This document shows, in pieces, positions 8,458 through 16,535 of a DNA stretch of 64,000 nucleotides. Below the pieces are notes generated by a model, which was given only the letters and a program-made list of their open reading frames with translations, was not told the DNA's origin and made no database searches. Made by a program: the position numbers and the translations under genes. The stretch's first letter is position 1; every line of letters starts with the position of its first letter. Source of the stretch: Nereida sp024640765 (GTDB taxonomy: Bacteria > Pseudomonadota > Alphaproteobacteria > Rhodobacterales > Rhodobacteraceae); assembly GCA_024640765.1 (NCBI GenBank), contig JAHEEK010000006.1:66451-130450 (forward strand), in the 5' to 3' direction.

Positions 8458-8937
8458 ATGCAGCCAATCGGATTTAAATCCCATGACCACGGAACGTGCA
8501 TCGCGCACAGCGTGACATCCGTGCAAAAGCAATGCGCCGAGCGGGGCCTTCAACTCACGCATGTCCGTCAGCGTGTGCTGGAAATCTTGTTGGCAAAACA
8601 TCAAGCGATGGGTGCATATGATATTCTCGCCGTTCTTAAGGCCGAAGGTTTCAGTGCGCAGCCACCTGTTGCGTATCGTGCGCTCAACTTTCTTGTAGGC
8701 AACGGCTTTGCTCATAAGATCGAACGGCTGAACGCCTTTGTCGCCTGTTCGCACCCGTCGTCCGAACATGTACCGGCATTTTTGATTTGCCGTGTTTGTG
8801 AAAACGTAGCCGAAGGAATTGCGAACTTGTCCGAGGATACCGTTGCGGCATCTGCAAGAGACGCTGGATTTATCATTGAACGCGCAGTAGTCGAGGCCGA
8901 AGGTGTTTGCCCAAACTGTGACGGAGCGCAACCGTGA
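8458..8937 (+). CDS. zur: Zinc uptake regulator (Fur family, Zur)
   Basis: Fur-family repressor that, with bound zinc, shuts off zinc uptake. The 159-residue protein has an N-terminal winged helix (residues about 20-80; LTHVRQRVLEILL and VAYRALNFLV) and a dimerisation domain with two CxxC pairs, CRVC and CPNC, that hold structural zinc. The C-terminal half keeps ACSHPSSEHVPAFLIC, the zinc-sensing histidine stretch. ATG 8458 has AGGAGG 7 nt upstream; longer upstream frames lack this. The stop overlaps znuC as GTGA, so zur-znuC-znuB is one operon that probably represses itself through the dyad at 8391-8410. Confidence 0.92.
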   Translation: MQPIGFKSHDHGTCIAHSVTSVQKQCAERGLQLTHVRQRVLEILLAKHQAMGAYDILAVLKAEGFSAQPPVAYRALNFLVGNGFAHKIERLNAFVACSHPSSEHVPAFLICRVCENVAEGIANLSEDTVAASARDAGFIIERAVVEAEGVCPNCDGAQP

Positions 8938-9689
8938 AGACTTTGCTTGAAGCCCGCGATGTAGATGTTCGCATCGGCGCATTACGCGTTCTGGACCGTG
9001 TGAACTTTCGTCTTGAGGCGGGCGAAATCGTCACAATCGTAGGACCCAACGGCTCTGGCAAGTCGACATTTCTGCGCACACTGATTGGGGCGCACCAGCC
9101 GACGTCTGGCACAGTTACGCGCGCGGATGGCTTGCGCATTGGCTACATCCCACAAAAACTACAGATCGACAGCACGCTGCCCATCACTGTTGCGCGATTC
9201 TTGAACCTGCCCTCGCGGGTTGAGGCCACCCAAGTACGTGACGCACTGGCTCAGGCGGGTGTGGGCGATTTGGCACAACGGCCTATGGTGGGTTTGTCCG
9301 GCGGTCAGTTTCAAAGGGTCTTGTTGGCGCGTGCACTTTTGGCGTCACCTGACGTGCTGGTTCTTGATGAGGCAACTCAGGGGCTTGATCAAACGGGGTC
9401 GGCCTCATTCTACCGCCAGATTGAAGAGGTGCGCCAAACCCTTGGATGCGCTGTGTTGATGGTCAGCCATGAGTTGCATGTTGTCATGGCCGCCTCGGAC
9501 CGCGTGATTTGCCTGAATGGCCATGTGTGTTGCGAAGGCGCACCAGAACATGTGGCCTCAGCGCCAGAATACCGCGCGCTTTTCGGCACAGGTACCCAAG
9601 GTGCACTGGCTCTTTATCGCCACGATCACGACCACGCGCATGATGAGGCCGGAAACTGTGTCCACGACCATCACGAGGCCCACGGATGA
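8934..9689 (+). CDS. znuC: Zinc ABC transporter ATP-binding protein ZnuC
   Basis: Cytoplasmic ATPase of the zinc importer. The 251-residue protein shows Walker A GPNGSGKST (about residues 39-47), the ABC signature LSGGQFQRVLLARAL, Walker B VLVLDEATQGLD and the switch histidine in VSHELH. It starts with GTG overlapping the zur stop by four bases. The C-terminal 25 residues are histidine/aspartate-rich (HDHDHAHDEAGNCVHDHHE), a feature of some ZnuC proteins that could sense or accept zinc on the cytoplasmic side. The end overlaps the znuB start by 4 nt. Confidence 0.94.
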   Translation: MKTLLEARDVDVRIGALRVLDRVNFRLEAGEIVTIVGPNGSGKSTFLRTLIGAHQPTSGTVTRADGLRIGYIPQKLQIDSTLPITVARFLNLPSRVEATQVRDALAQAGVGDLAQRPMVGLSGGQFQRVLLARALLASPDVLVLDEATQGLDQTGSASFYRQIEEVRQTLGCAVLMVSHELHVVMAASDRVICLNGHVCCEGAPEHVASAPEYRALFGTGTQGALALYRHDHDHAHDEAGNCVHDHHEAHG

Positions 9690-10492
9690 GCTACCTAGAT
9701 GACTTTTTGGTTCGCGCAGCGCTTGCGGGGATCGGTGTTGCGCTGGCGGCAGGGCCACTTGGATGTTTTGTCGTATGGCGCCGCATGGCCTACATTGGTG
9801 ACGCGACAGCGCATGCAGCCATCCTTGGTGTGGCGCTTGCACTTGCGTTGAGCATTTCAGTCTCTGCGGGGATCATGGTGGTTTGCCTTCTCATGGCCAC
9901 AGCTGTTTCAGGGATGAGCGGCAGAGGGCTGTCTGGGGATGCGCTTCTTGGCGTGATGGCCCACGGCACTTTGGCGTTCGGCTTGGTTGGTGTGTCGTTC
10001 CTGCAAGGCAACCGTATTGATCTGAACAGCTATCTTTTCGGTGATATTCTGGCCGTCAGCCCAACTGATCTTGGGGTGATTTGGGGTGGCGTGCTTATCA
10101 TCTTGGGACTGCTTTGGTGGCGCTGGTCCGCGTTGCTGACATCGACCATGAGCGAAGATTTGGCGTTTGCGGCAGGTATCAATCCGCGCCGCGAGCAGTT
10201 TGTTTTGACGGTCGCCTTGGCATTAGCTGTAGCTGTGGCGATCAAAGTTGTCGGCGCGCTTTTGATTGCGGCCTTGCTCATCATTCCGGCGGCAACCGCC
10301 CGTGCGCTTGCCCGTAGTCCGGAAACCATGGCCGTTTTGGCGGCCTTAATTGGTGCGGCAAGCGCGCTTGGTGGTTTGGGAGCTGCGTTCGCTTTTGATA
10401 CACCAACGGGTCCAACCATCGTCAGCCTTGCTGCGGTGTTCTTTAGTGTGTCGGCGATGACCCGTTTGGTGTGGGGCGTGCGGGGGACTTAG
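9686..10492 (+). CDS. znuB: Zinc ABC transporter permease ZnuB
   Basis: Inner-membrane permease of the zinc importer, ABC-3 family. The 268-residue protein has about eight hydrophobic segments and the family stretches RRMAYIGDATAHAAILGVAL near residue 35 and GALLIAALLIIPAATARALA near residue 195. It starts 4 nt inside znuC. The 3' end overlaps the convergent otnC end by 4 bp, so the two operons meet with no room for a conventional terminator. Confidence 0.94.
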   Translation: MSYLDDFLVRAALAGIGVALAAGPLGCFVVWRRMAYIGDATAHAAILGVALALALSISVSAGIMVVCLLMATAVSGMSGRGLSGDALLGVMAHGTLAFGLVGVSFLQGNRIDLNSYLFGDILAVSPTDLGVIWGGVLIILGLLWWRWSALLTSTMSEDLAFAAGINPRREQFVLTVALALAVAVAIKVVGALLIAALLIIPAATARALARSPETMAVLAALIGAASALGGLGAAFAFDTPTGPTIVSLAAVFFSVSAMTRLVWGVRGT

Positions 10493-11136
10493 TCGTCCCA
10501 GCTGATGTCAAACTTCGTGAGCACTTTTGCAATCTGATCAGTCGTAAGGCCGTTTGGGTGCATGCCGCGTGTAATCATCGCAAGCCGCGCGCCGTCTTCC
10601 AATTCTTCGATCGCGTTGCAGGCCGCTTCAACGTCTTTGCCAGCCACCACAGGGCCGTGATTGGCCAGCATGACCGCACTTCGCTTGCCTGCTAAGCTAC
10701 GCACTGCTTCGCCCATGGCGGGATCGCCGGGTAGGAAAAATGGCAAAAGTTTTACGCGGCCCAGTTTCATAATGCCGTAGGGCGTCAGTGGTGGGATGAA
10801 ATTATCTGTGTCTGCGTCAGGCATCATCGAAAGGGCGACGGAATGGCATGAATGCAAATGTACCACGGCGCCCGCAGTGCTGCGCGTGTCATAAAACGCC
10901 GTATGCAAAGGCATTTCCTTAGTGGGGCTGTCACCGCCGATATGATGCCCGTTTGCGTCAAAACGGCTGAGCCGTGCGGGATCAAGGCGACCAAAACTGG
11001 TACCCGTCGGGGACACCAAAAGGCCGCCATCTTCGGTACGCGCAGAAATATTGCCGGTGCTGCCATGCGTCAGACCACGATCAAAGAGTGATTTAGCGAG
11101 GGTGCAGATTTGCTCTCTGAGGTGGGTGTCGCTCAT
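10489..11136 (-). CDS. otnC: 3-oxo-tetronate 4-phosphate decarboxylase (class II aldolase family)
   Basis: Decarboxylates 3-oxo-tetronate 4-phosphate to dihydroxyacetone phosphate in four-carbon acid sugar catabolism. The 215-residue protein is a class II aldolase/adducin domain: GLTHGSTGNISAR at the N-terminus, the metal histidines in HLHSCHS near residue 98, and the third histidine in ANHGPVVAG. The assignment as OtnC rather than a fuculose aldolase rests on the adjacent OtnK kinase, whose stop overlaps this ATG by 4 nt. Function is inferred from family and context. Confidence 0.88.
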   Translation of the reverse strand: MSDTHLREQICTLAKSLFDRGLTHGSTGNISARTEDGGLLVSPTGTSFGRLDPARLSRFDANGHHIGGDSPTKEMPLHTAFYDTRSTAGAVVHLHSCHSVALSMMPDADTDNFIPPLTPYGIMKLGRVKLLPFFLPGDPAMGEAVRSLAGKRSAVMLANHGPVVAGKDVEAACNAIEELEDGARLAMITRGMHPNGLTTDQIAKVLTKFDISWDD

Positions 11137-12371
11137 GCCGAGCCACCCAAGACGCCCGCCGCTTTTCCAAAGAAATCAGGTGCACCAAAATTGCCGGACT
11201 TGAGCGCGAGGGTCAGGTCTTTGCTGGCGCGCAATGCGGGTACACCGGGGTCAATTTCAGGGCCGATCTCAAGCTGGGCTAGCTTCAGGCCTTCCACAAC
11301 CGCGCCTGATGTTTCGCCGCCCGCGGTTAACAAGCGGGTAACACCGCCCGCAACCAGTAGGGCCGCAACATCAGAAAAGAGCGTTTCAATGGCCTGCGAT
11401 GATTGCTCAAGGCCGTATTCATTTTGGACTGACTTAATGACCTCAGGATCAGCCGAACTGTACGCAAGCGGGATGCCATCAGCCTGTAGCGCCCATGACG
11501 CGATGTCTTGGGCGGTTTGGCGGCCCCCGATCACATCGGCGGCAATAATCTCAAGGCTGGGGTGCTTTTCTTTGTGGTGTGCCACTTGTTCGCGGGTCGC
11601 GACCGAGCATGATCCAGAAAGTGCCACACACTTGCCGCCCTGACCGGTCCAGTTGGGGCGGCTTGGGCTGCAGCCAAAATTTGCAGGCAGACCAAGCGCC
11701 ACGCCAGACCCGCCGGTAATTAACGGCAGGTCGGCAGCAGCTTTGCCGATGGCCATTAGATCTTCGTCGCGGATTGCATCAACAATGATGTGGGTATTGC
11801 CAAGGGCGTGCTGCGCGTCAAGCTCGGCTGAAATCGCGTCAGCGCCGGCAAACACTGTCGGCGCTGCAATATGCCCGACCGAATGGTGAGTTTGCAGACC
11901 CAACCAACGGCGCAGATCAGGGTCAGTCATTGGCGTGAGGGGGTGATGGCGCATGCCGCTGTCACTTATTAGCTGATCTTGGACAAACAGATGCCCCTGA
12001 TAAACTGAGCGGCCCGTTGTTGGAAAAGCAGGGCAGGCGATCACGCGTGTGGCGTTAAGCCGCGCGGCTAGCGCATCCATGACAGGACCAATGTTACCTT
12101 CAGGTGTGCTGTCAAACGTTGAGCAATATTTGAAAAATATCTGCGTGCAACCTTGGGCCAACAACCAGTCAAGTGCCGCAAGAGACCGCTCAACAGCTTG
12201 GGCTACGGGAACGGATCGTGACTTAAGCGCAACCACACCGGCCTCAACATCAACAGAAGCAGGGCCAGATGGAACCCCAGTGTATTGCGTAACGCGCATC
12301 CCGCCTTTGGCCAGCGTGTTTGCGAGATCACTTGATCCAGTAAAATCATCACCAATACAGCCGAGTTTCAT
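11133..12371 (-). CDS. otnK: 3-oxo-tetronate kinase
   Basis: ATP-dependent kinase of the four-carbon acid sugar kinase family (OtnK/YgbK, formerly DUF1537), making the 4-phosphate used by OtnC. The 412-residue protein has the N-terminal substrate domain opening with GCIGDDFTGSSDLA, FKYCSTFDSTPEGN and CPAFPTTGRSVYQGHLFV. The C-terminal nucleotide domain contains VAGGVTRLLTAGGETSG. The dehydrogenase (LtnD) and isomerase of the pathway are not in this window. It diverges from the desaturase gene. Confidence 0.92.
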   Translation of the reverse strand: MKLGCIGDDFTGSSDLANTLAKGGMRVTQYTGVPSGPASVDVEAGVVALKSRSVPVAQAVERSLAALDWLLAQGCTQIFFKYCSTFDSTPEGNIGPVMDALAARLNATRVIACPAFPTTGRSVYQGHLFVQDQLISDSGMRHHPLTPMTDPDLRRWLGLQTHHSVGHIAAPTVFAGADAISAELDAQHALGNTHIIVDAIRDEDLMAIGKAAADLPLITGGSGVALGLPANFGCSPSRPNWTGQGGKCVALSGSCSVATREQVAHHKEKHPSLEIIAADVIGGRQTAQDIASWALQADGIPLAYSSADPEVIKSVQNEYGLEQSSQAIETLFSDVAALLVAGGVTRLLTAGGETSGAVVEGLKLAQLEIGPEIDPGVPALRASKDLTLALKSGNFGAPDFFGKAAGVLGGSA

Positions 12372-12551
12372 GTGCTATCCGCCTGTTCATGTCGTTGACG
12401 TAAGGGATAGCGGCTGGTCCGACAGATTGTCTAGGGGTATGCCCAAAAACCCTTCGCTGTGAGCGGCAGGCTCTCTTCCGATATGCCTGATTGTATTGCG
12501 TTTGACGGAAATAGCAGTATCAGGAATGCACGAAACAATCGAGTAGACCGC

Positions 12552-13601
12552 ATGAGCCAAAACGCCGACGAAAGCCTGCCTACACAAATGGTGGGACCCG
12601 CCAGAGATTGGCTTAAAACCTTGGGCAAATACCGCGAACCGGATGCGTGGCGCAGCAGCTTTGAAATTGCTGTGACGCTTTTCCCGTTTGTGGTCCTGTG
12701 GGCCTGTGCGTGGTGGGCGTTGTCGGTGTCTTGGATCTTGGCGCTTTTCCTTTCGGTCATCAACGCGGCGTTCCTTTTGCGCCTGTTTTGTATCCAGCAT
12801 GATTGTGGCCACGGTGCGTTTTTCAAAAACCGTGCGGTCAGTGATTGGGTCGGACGCGGTTTGGGGGTTTTGACCCTTACGCCCTATGATGTCTGGCGGC
12901 GCTCGCATGCAATTCATCACGGCGCTGCTGGTGACTTGGGCCGGCGCGGTATTGGTGATGTGCAAACGCTGACCGTGGCCGAATATCGCGCTTTGTCGTG
13001 GGGTGGGCGGTTAAAGTATCGGGCCTACCGAAATCCGATCGTGATGTTTGGTTTGGGGCCTGGCTATTTGTTTTTGGTCCAAAACCGTCTGCCTTTGGGC
13101 TTTATGTCACAAGCGCGCTTTTGGGTGAGCGCCATGCTGACAAATGCTGTTATTCTCTGTGCGCTCGGCGCGATCGTATACTTCAAGGGTTTGCAGCCAA
13201 TCTTGTTAATTTTTATGCCAACCACATTGGTGGCGGCGACCATTGGTGTTTGGCTATTTTACGTGCAGCATCAATTTGAGAACACGTATTGGGAAGAAAC
13301 ACCCGACTGGGATTTGCACGACGCGGCATTTCACGGAAGCTCTCATTATGTGCTGCCGCCTGTGCTGCAATGGCTCACCGCAAATATCGGGATTCATCAC
13401 ATTCACCATCTGTACAGCCGCATTCCATTCTACCGGTTGCCGCAAGTGTTGGTCGACTGCCCTGCTCTTGGGACTGTGAACCGGCTGACCATACGCGAGA
13501 GCTTTGCCCAAGCGCGGCTGCATCTTTGGGATGAAGAAAGAAAACGTTTGGTCGCATTTTCTCAAATCAGAACACCTGCAACCAGCGCTGTGCCAAGCTA
13601 A
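12552..13601 (+). CDS. Fatty acid desaturase family protein
   Basis: Membrane di-iron desaturase or hydroxylase (PF00487). The 349-residue protein has the three histidine boxes: HDCGHGAFF, RRSHAIHHG and HHIHHL, with about four membrane segments between them (FPFVVLWACAWWALSVSWIL and later stretches). ATG 12552 begins MSQNADES after a weak GAG. Upstream in-frame ATG 12483 and GTG 12459 would extend the protein but lack better signals. The architecture is that of acyl-lipid omega-type desaturases. Substrate and regiospecificity cannot be read from sequence alone. It stands alone between otnK (divergent) and a methyltransferase. Confidence 0.88.
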   Translation: MSQNADESLPTQMVGPARDWLKTLGKYREPDAWRSSFEIAVTLFPFVVLWACAWWALSVSWILALFLSVINAAFLLRLFCIQHDCGHGAFFKNRAVSDWVGRGLGVLTLTPYDVWRRSHAIHHGAAGDLGRRGIGDVQTLTVAEYRALSWGGRLKYRAYRNPIVMFGLGPGYLFLVQNRLPLGFMSQARFWVSAMLTNAVILCALGAIVYFKGLQPILLIFMPTTLVAATIGVWLFYVQHQFENTYWEETPDWDLHDAAFHGSSHYVLPPVLQWLTANIGIHHIHHLYSRIPFYRLPQVLVDCPALGTVNRLTIRESFAQARLHLWDEERKRLVAFSQIRTPATSAVPS

Positions 13602-13700
13602 GCCATTCCCCCCACACTTGCAGGCCGCGTGGGGCAGGCTACTTACGTTCGACACGATCCACATTGTATCAACGGCTCATGGCCGCTGGAGTAAGAAAAC

Positions 13701-14564
13701 ATGATTATTCTCGATGGCGGCATGGGGCAGGAACTTATTAAACGTGCCGGGCGGGCAACAGACCTGTGGTCGATGCAGGCGCTGTTAGATGCGCCGCAGA
13801 TGGTCTGTGAGGTGCATAACGAGTATTTTGCCGCAGGAGCGTCAATTGCTACGACAAATACCTATTCAATACTGCCAGATCGGTTGTTGTCCAAAGGGTT
13901 AGGGGATCAATTGATCCCCATGACCAAAACGGCCTGCGAAATGGCTGTGGCTGCACGTGATGCGCATGGATCGGGACTGGTTGCGGGGTCGTTGGGGCCG
14001 CAAGGGTTTTCATACCAACCGGACCAATGCCCACCTGCGGAACAGGCGGCCGAGGTTTATGCTGACCTTGCGAGGTTGCACGGAAAGTATGTGGACTTTC
14101 ATTTGCTGGAAACGATGTCTTCTATCGATCAGGCGCGCGGCGGGTTGATGGGGGCACAGGTCACTGGGCTGCCTGTTTGGGTCGCGTTCTCAGTCAGTGA
14201 TGATGACGGCCGTTTGCTGCGCTCTGGAGAGCCTTTGGAAAATGTGTTGCCGCTACTAAAAGAGTATCGCCCCGAAGCGGTCTTGATCAATTGCTCATCG
14301 CCCGAGGCGGTTTCAGACGGTCTGAGCAGTTTGGTAGGTCATGATTTCAAAGTTGGAGCCTATGCAAATGGGTTCACCAAAATTCATGCAGACTTCAATT
14401 CGATCAACGCAACAGTTGATTTGTTGGAAGCGCGCACGGACTTGGGGCCAGATGCGTATTTGACGTTTGCGAAAGGTTGGGCCGCAACCGGCGCATCAAT
14501 CGTCGGCGGCTGCTGTGAAGTAGGGCCAAAGCACATCGAGACACTGGCGCAGTACTTTGCATAA
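13701..14564 (+). CDS. Homocysteine S-methyltransferase family protein
   Basis: Zinc-dependent methyltransferase of the Hcy-binding (PF02574) family, probably making methionine from homocysteine with a small methyl donor such as S-methylmethionine or a betaine. The 287-residue single-domain protein shows ILDGGMGQEL at the N-terminus, TTNTYS, LINCSSPEAV with the first zinc cysteine, and GGCCEVGPKHI with the paired zinc cysteines near the C-terminus. It lacks the cobalamin and folate domains of MetH. GGAG lies 9 nt before ATG 13701. The upstream leader forms a small hairpin close to this site. Confidence 0.9.
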   Translation: MIILDGGMGQELIKRAGRATDLWSMQALLDAPQMVCEVHNEYFAAGASIATTNTYSILPDRLLSKGLGDQLIPMTKTACEMAVAARDAHGSGLVAGSLGPQGFSYQPDQCPPAEQAAEVYADLARLHGKYVDFHLLETMSSIDQARGGLMGAQVTGLPVWVAFSVSDDDGRLLRSGEPLENVLPLLKEYRPEAVLINCSSPEAVSDGLSSLVGHDFKVGAYANGFTKIHADFNSINATVDLLEARTDLGPDAYLTFAKGWAATGASIVGGCCEVGPKHIETLAQYFA

Positions 14565-14621
14565 GCGCGGTAACCTTCGCACATCTACGCCAAGGCTGGA
14601 TTTAATGATCGAAGTGCGGCC

Positions 14622-14963
14622 CTAGGCGTAGGCCGCGTCAACGATGAACTCGACCTTTAGCTCAGGACGAGCAAGCTTGGCTTCCCCGCACGCGCGTGTC
14701 GGTGCATGACCTGCCGGGACCCAAGCGTTCCATACTTCGTTGAGGCCTGCGAAATCACTCATATCGGCCAGCCAGATCGTGACACGCAGCATGTCGTTGC
14801 GCGATGAACCTGCCTTGATCAACAGCGCGTCGATTTTCTCCAGGCACGCGCGTACTTGCTCTTGGATTGTGTCACCCTCGGCAACCTGACCGGTTAGATA
14901 CGCCACACCGTTGTGCTTCACTATTTTGGACGAGCGTTCGCCTGTTTCAATTCGTTCAATCAT
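14622..14963 (-). CDS. RidA family protein (enamine/imine deaminase-like)
   Basis: Small RidA/YjgF-YER057c-type protein that may hydrolyse reactive enamines or imines, or act in a pathway-specific role. The 113-residue form starts at ATG 14963 with AGGAG upstream; a longer frame from 15107 has no such signal and adds a non-family N-terminus. GVAYLTGQV and LRVTIWLADM match the family. TRACGEAKLARPELKVEFI contains the segment where active RidA carries Arg105; here the residue preceding the Cys is also Arg (TRAC). It lies 3' to 3' with the methyltransferase gene. Confidence 0.88.
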   Translation of the reverse strand: MIERIETGERSSKIVKHNGVAYLTGQVAEGDTIQEQVRACLEKIDALLIKAGSSRNDMLRVTIWLADMSDFAGLNEVWNAWVPAGHAPTRACGEAKLARPELKVEFIVDAAYA

Positions 14964-15178
14964 GGTGGGGCTCCTATGGCAGCAATGTCTATCGTTCAGG
15001 GCATATAGTGCGCTTTGGTCAGTGGGGTACAGAGGGGAAGCTAGCGGGGATATAAGTTGGCCTGCCACGACATGTTTGTTCAACACGGTGACGATTGCTG
15101 ACCTCATTGGTTACTATGCTGAAGCCAGACTAGTTTATGGTCGGCTCAAAAGCCGCGCGCAGTATCATAAAAGGAAAA

Positions 15179-15254
15179 TGGTGGACCCTAGCGGGATCGA
15201 ACCGCTGACCTCCTGCATGCCATGCAGGCGCTCTCCCAGCTGAGCTAAGGGCCC
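15179..15254 (-). tRNA. tRNA-Ala (anticodon GGC)
   Basis: Read on the minus strand, the 76-nt gene folds as a complete cloverleaf. The acceptor stem GGGCCCT pairs with AGGGTCC (one G-U), the D arm is TTAGCTCAGCTGGGAGAGC, the anticodon stem-loop CCTGC-ATGGCAT-GCAGG presents GGC, the T arm is GCGGTTCGATCCCGC, and CCA is encoded. It is isolated, with no att-like duplication of its 3' end visible in the window. Confidence 0.95.
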
Positions 15255-15323
15255 TTTGGTGCGGTTAAGTAGCCGCGTGGTGAGGGGAGTTCAAGAGAAA
15301 AACACCCCCCCCACATTCGCTAA

Positions 15324-15656
15324 TTAATTGTCGTCGTCGCCTTCGGCAGCAACATCGGCGATTTCGTCCAAAGAAACGTTATCTTCGTCGTCATCATCGT
15401 CGAGCACATCATCACCCAGATCGACTTCGAGATCATCCTCATCATCGAGTACGAGCTCTTCGCCGTCTGCTTCTGTGTCTTCAGCTTTTGCGGCTGCTGG
15501 ATCAGCTTTGTCGGCAACCATTGTGCGGTTCTTGTTGACATCAACGGTAACTTCTTCACCCGTGTACGGGCTCACGATTGGCGTACGGCCAAGATCGTAG
15601 AAGCGTTTACCGGTGGTTGGGCAAAGGCGTTTGACGCCCCATTCGTCCTTAGGCAT
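15324..15656 (-). CDS. FYDLN acid family protein (TIGR02300)
   Basis: Small acidic protein of unknown function, widespread in alphaproteobacteria. The 110 residues open with the family core (KRLCPTTGKRFYDLGRTPIV, containing the FYDL signature) and YTGEEV. They end in a low-complexity run of Asp and Glu (DDEDDLEVDLGDD and following). The core looks like half of a zinc-ribbon, with a single Cys. It is a single gene between tRNA-Ala and the YgjP-like gene, which are separated from it by about 70 and 155 bp. Confidence 0.92.
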   Translation of the reverse strand: MPKDEWGVKRLCPTTGKRFYDLGRTPIVSPYTGEEVTVDVNKNRTMVADKADPAAAKAEDTEADGEELVLDDEDDLEVDLGDDVLDDDDDEDNVSLDEIADVAAEGDDDN

Positions 15657-15810
15657 ATCGGATCCCTTGGGTAATCGAGGGTTGAAACTATCTCACAGGC
15701 ACGCCCTTATGGCATCGCTTGCGATGTGTATCGCTGGCAGGTGCCACACTCAGGCGGCTCTGTCAAAGTGATTCCGTCGCAATGTGGCTAGGATGGGCAG
15801 AATTCAGGCA

Positions 15811-16500
15811 ATGACGACACTTGTTTTGGAAGGTGATCCTGTTGTGCGGGTCCATTTACGGCGCTCTTCGCAGGCACGGCGGCTGTCACTTCGGGTCTCT
15901 CGATTGGATGGTAGGGTCAGCCTGACAGTGCCGACACGCGCGCCTGAGCGTGAAGCACTGGCTTTTCTGCGCGAAAAAGAAAATTGGTTGCGGCACCAAT
16001 TGGCGGGCCAACCCGTTGAGCAAATCGTTGGGATGGGTGCGCAAGTCCCGCTTGGCGGTCAACTCTTTGAGATCGTTCAGGGGCAGGGCCGTAGGATTAG
16101 TATTCAGGGTACCCAATTGCAGGTGCCTGGACGCGCTGAAACTGCCGGTGCGCGTGTGCAGGGGTATTTTAAGGCGCAGGCGCGGCTAGTCCTACACCGC
16201 GAAGTTGAGCAATTTGCGACCGCCTTAGGTAAGCCGTTTGGCCGCATTACGCTGCGCGATACCAGATCACGTTGGGGATCATGCTCGTCCACAGGGAATT
16301 TGAATTTCAGTTGGCGCTTGGTTATGGCGCCGCCGAATGTGTTGTCATACGTGGCAGCCCATGAAGTGGCGCATCTTGCACAGATGAACCATTCCGAGCG
16401 TTTCTGGCGGGTTTGCGAGGAACTCTTCGGCCCCTACAAGGCTGAACGCGCATGGTTGCGCACCGAGGGGACCGCATTGCACCGATACCGATTTGGATGA
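15811..16500 (+). CDS. YgjP-like M48 family metallopeptidase domain protein
   Basis: Member of the YgjP/SprT-like group (PF01863, DUF45), a predicted zinc metalloprotein. The 229-residue protein has the motif HEVAHLAQMNHS with the HExxH zinc ligands and a downstream His. It is preceded by DTRSRWGSCSSTGNLNFSW, the family's other conserved block. ATG 15811 is chosen; GTG 15784 and ATG 15793 are in frame and cannot be excluded. Its substrate is unknown. It is followed 35 bp later by the GntR regulator. Confidence 0.88.
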   Translation: MTTLVLEGDPVVRVHLRRSSQARRLSLRVSRLDGRVSLTVPTRAPEREALAFLREKENWLRHQLAGQPVEQIVGMGAQVPLGGQLFEIVQGQGRRISIQGTQLQVPGRAETAGARVQGYFKAQARLVLHREVEQFATALGKPFGRITLRDTRSRWGSCSSTGNLNFSWRLVMAPPNVLSYVAAHEVAHLAQMNHSERFWRVCEELFGPYKAERAWLRTEGTALHRYRFG

Positions 16501-16515
16501 TTGACGAAGGCTGAC

Positions 16516-16529
16516 TTTGTGATCACAAA
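16516..16529 (+). promoter_or_regulatory. Candidate operator TTTGTGATCACAAA upstream of the GntR gene
   Basis: Perfect 14-bp palindrome with the same TGTGATCACA core found in pairs before sucC and sdhC. It ends 6 bp before the ATG at 16536, where it would cover the ribosome-binding region, suggesting autoregulation of the GntR gene. Only sequence identity supports the assignment. Confidence 0.6.
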
Positions 16530-16535
16530 TAACAC

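Noticed and set aside
13608..13634. CCCCAC/GTGGGG hairpin after the desaturase gene as a terminator
   Set aside because: Six-base stem with a long loop and no T tract; too weak to call.
15179..15254. tRNA-Ala as an integration site
   Set aside because: No duplication of the tRNA 3' end and no integrase gene were seen in the window.
15328..15600. Serine-rich plus-strand ORF of 90 codons
   Set aside because: It is the antisense shadow of the Asp/Glu-rich tail of the FYDLN protein; acidic codons read in reverse give serine.
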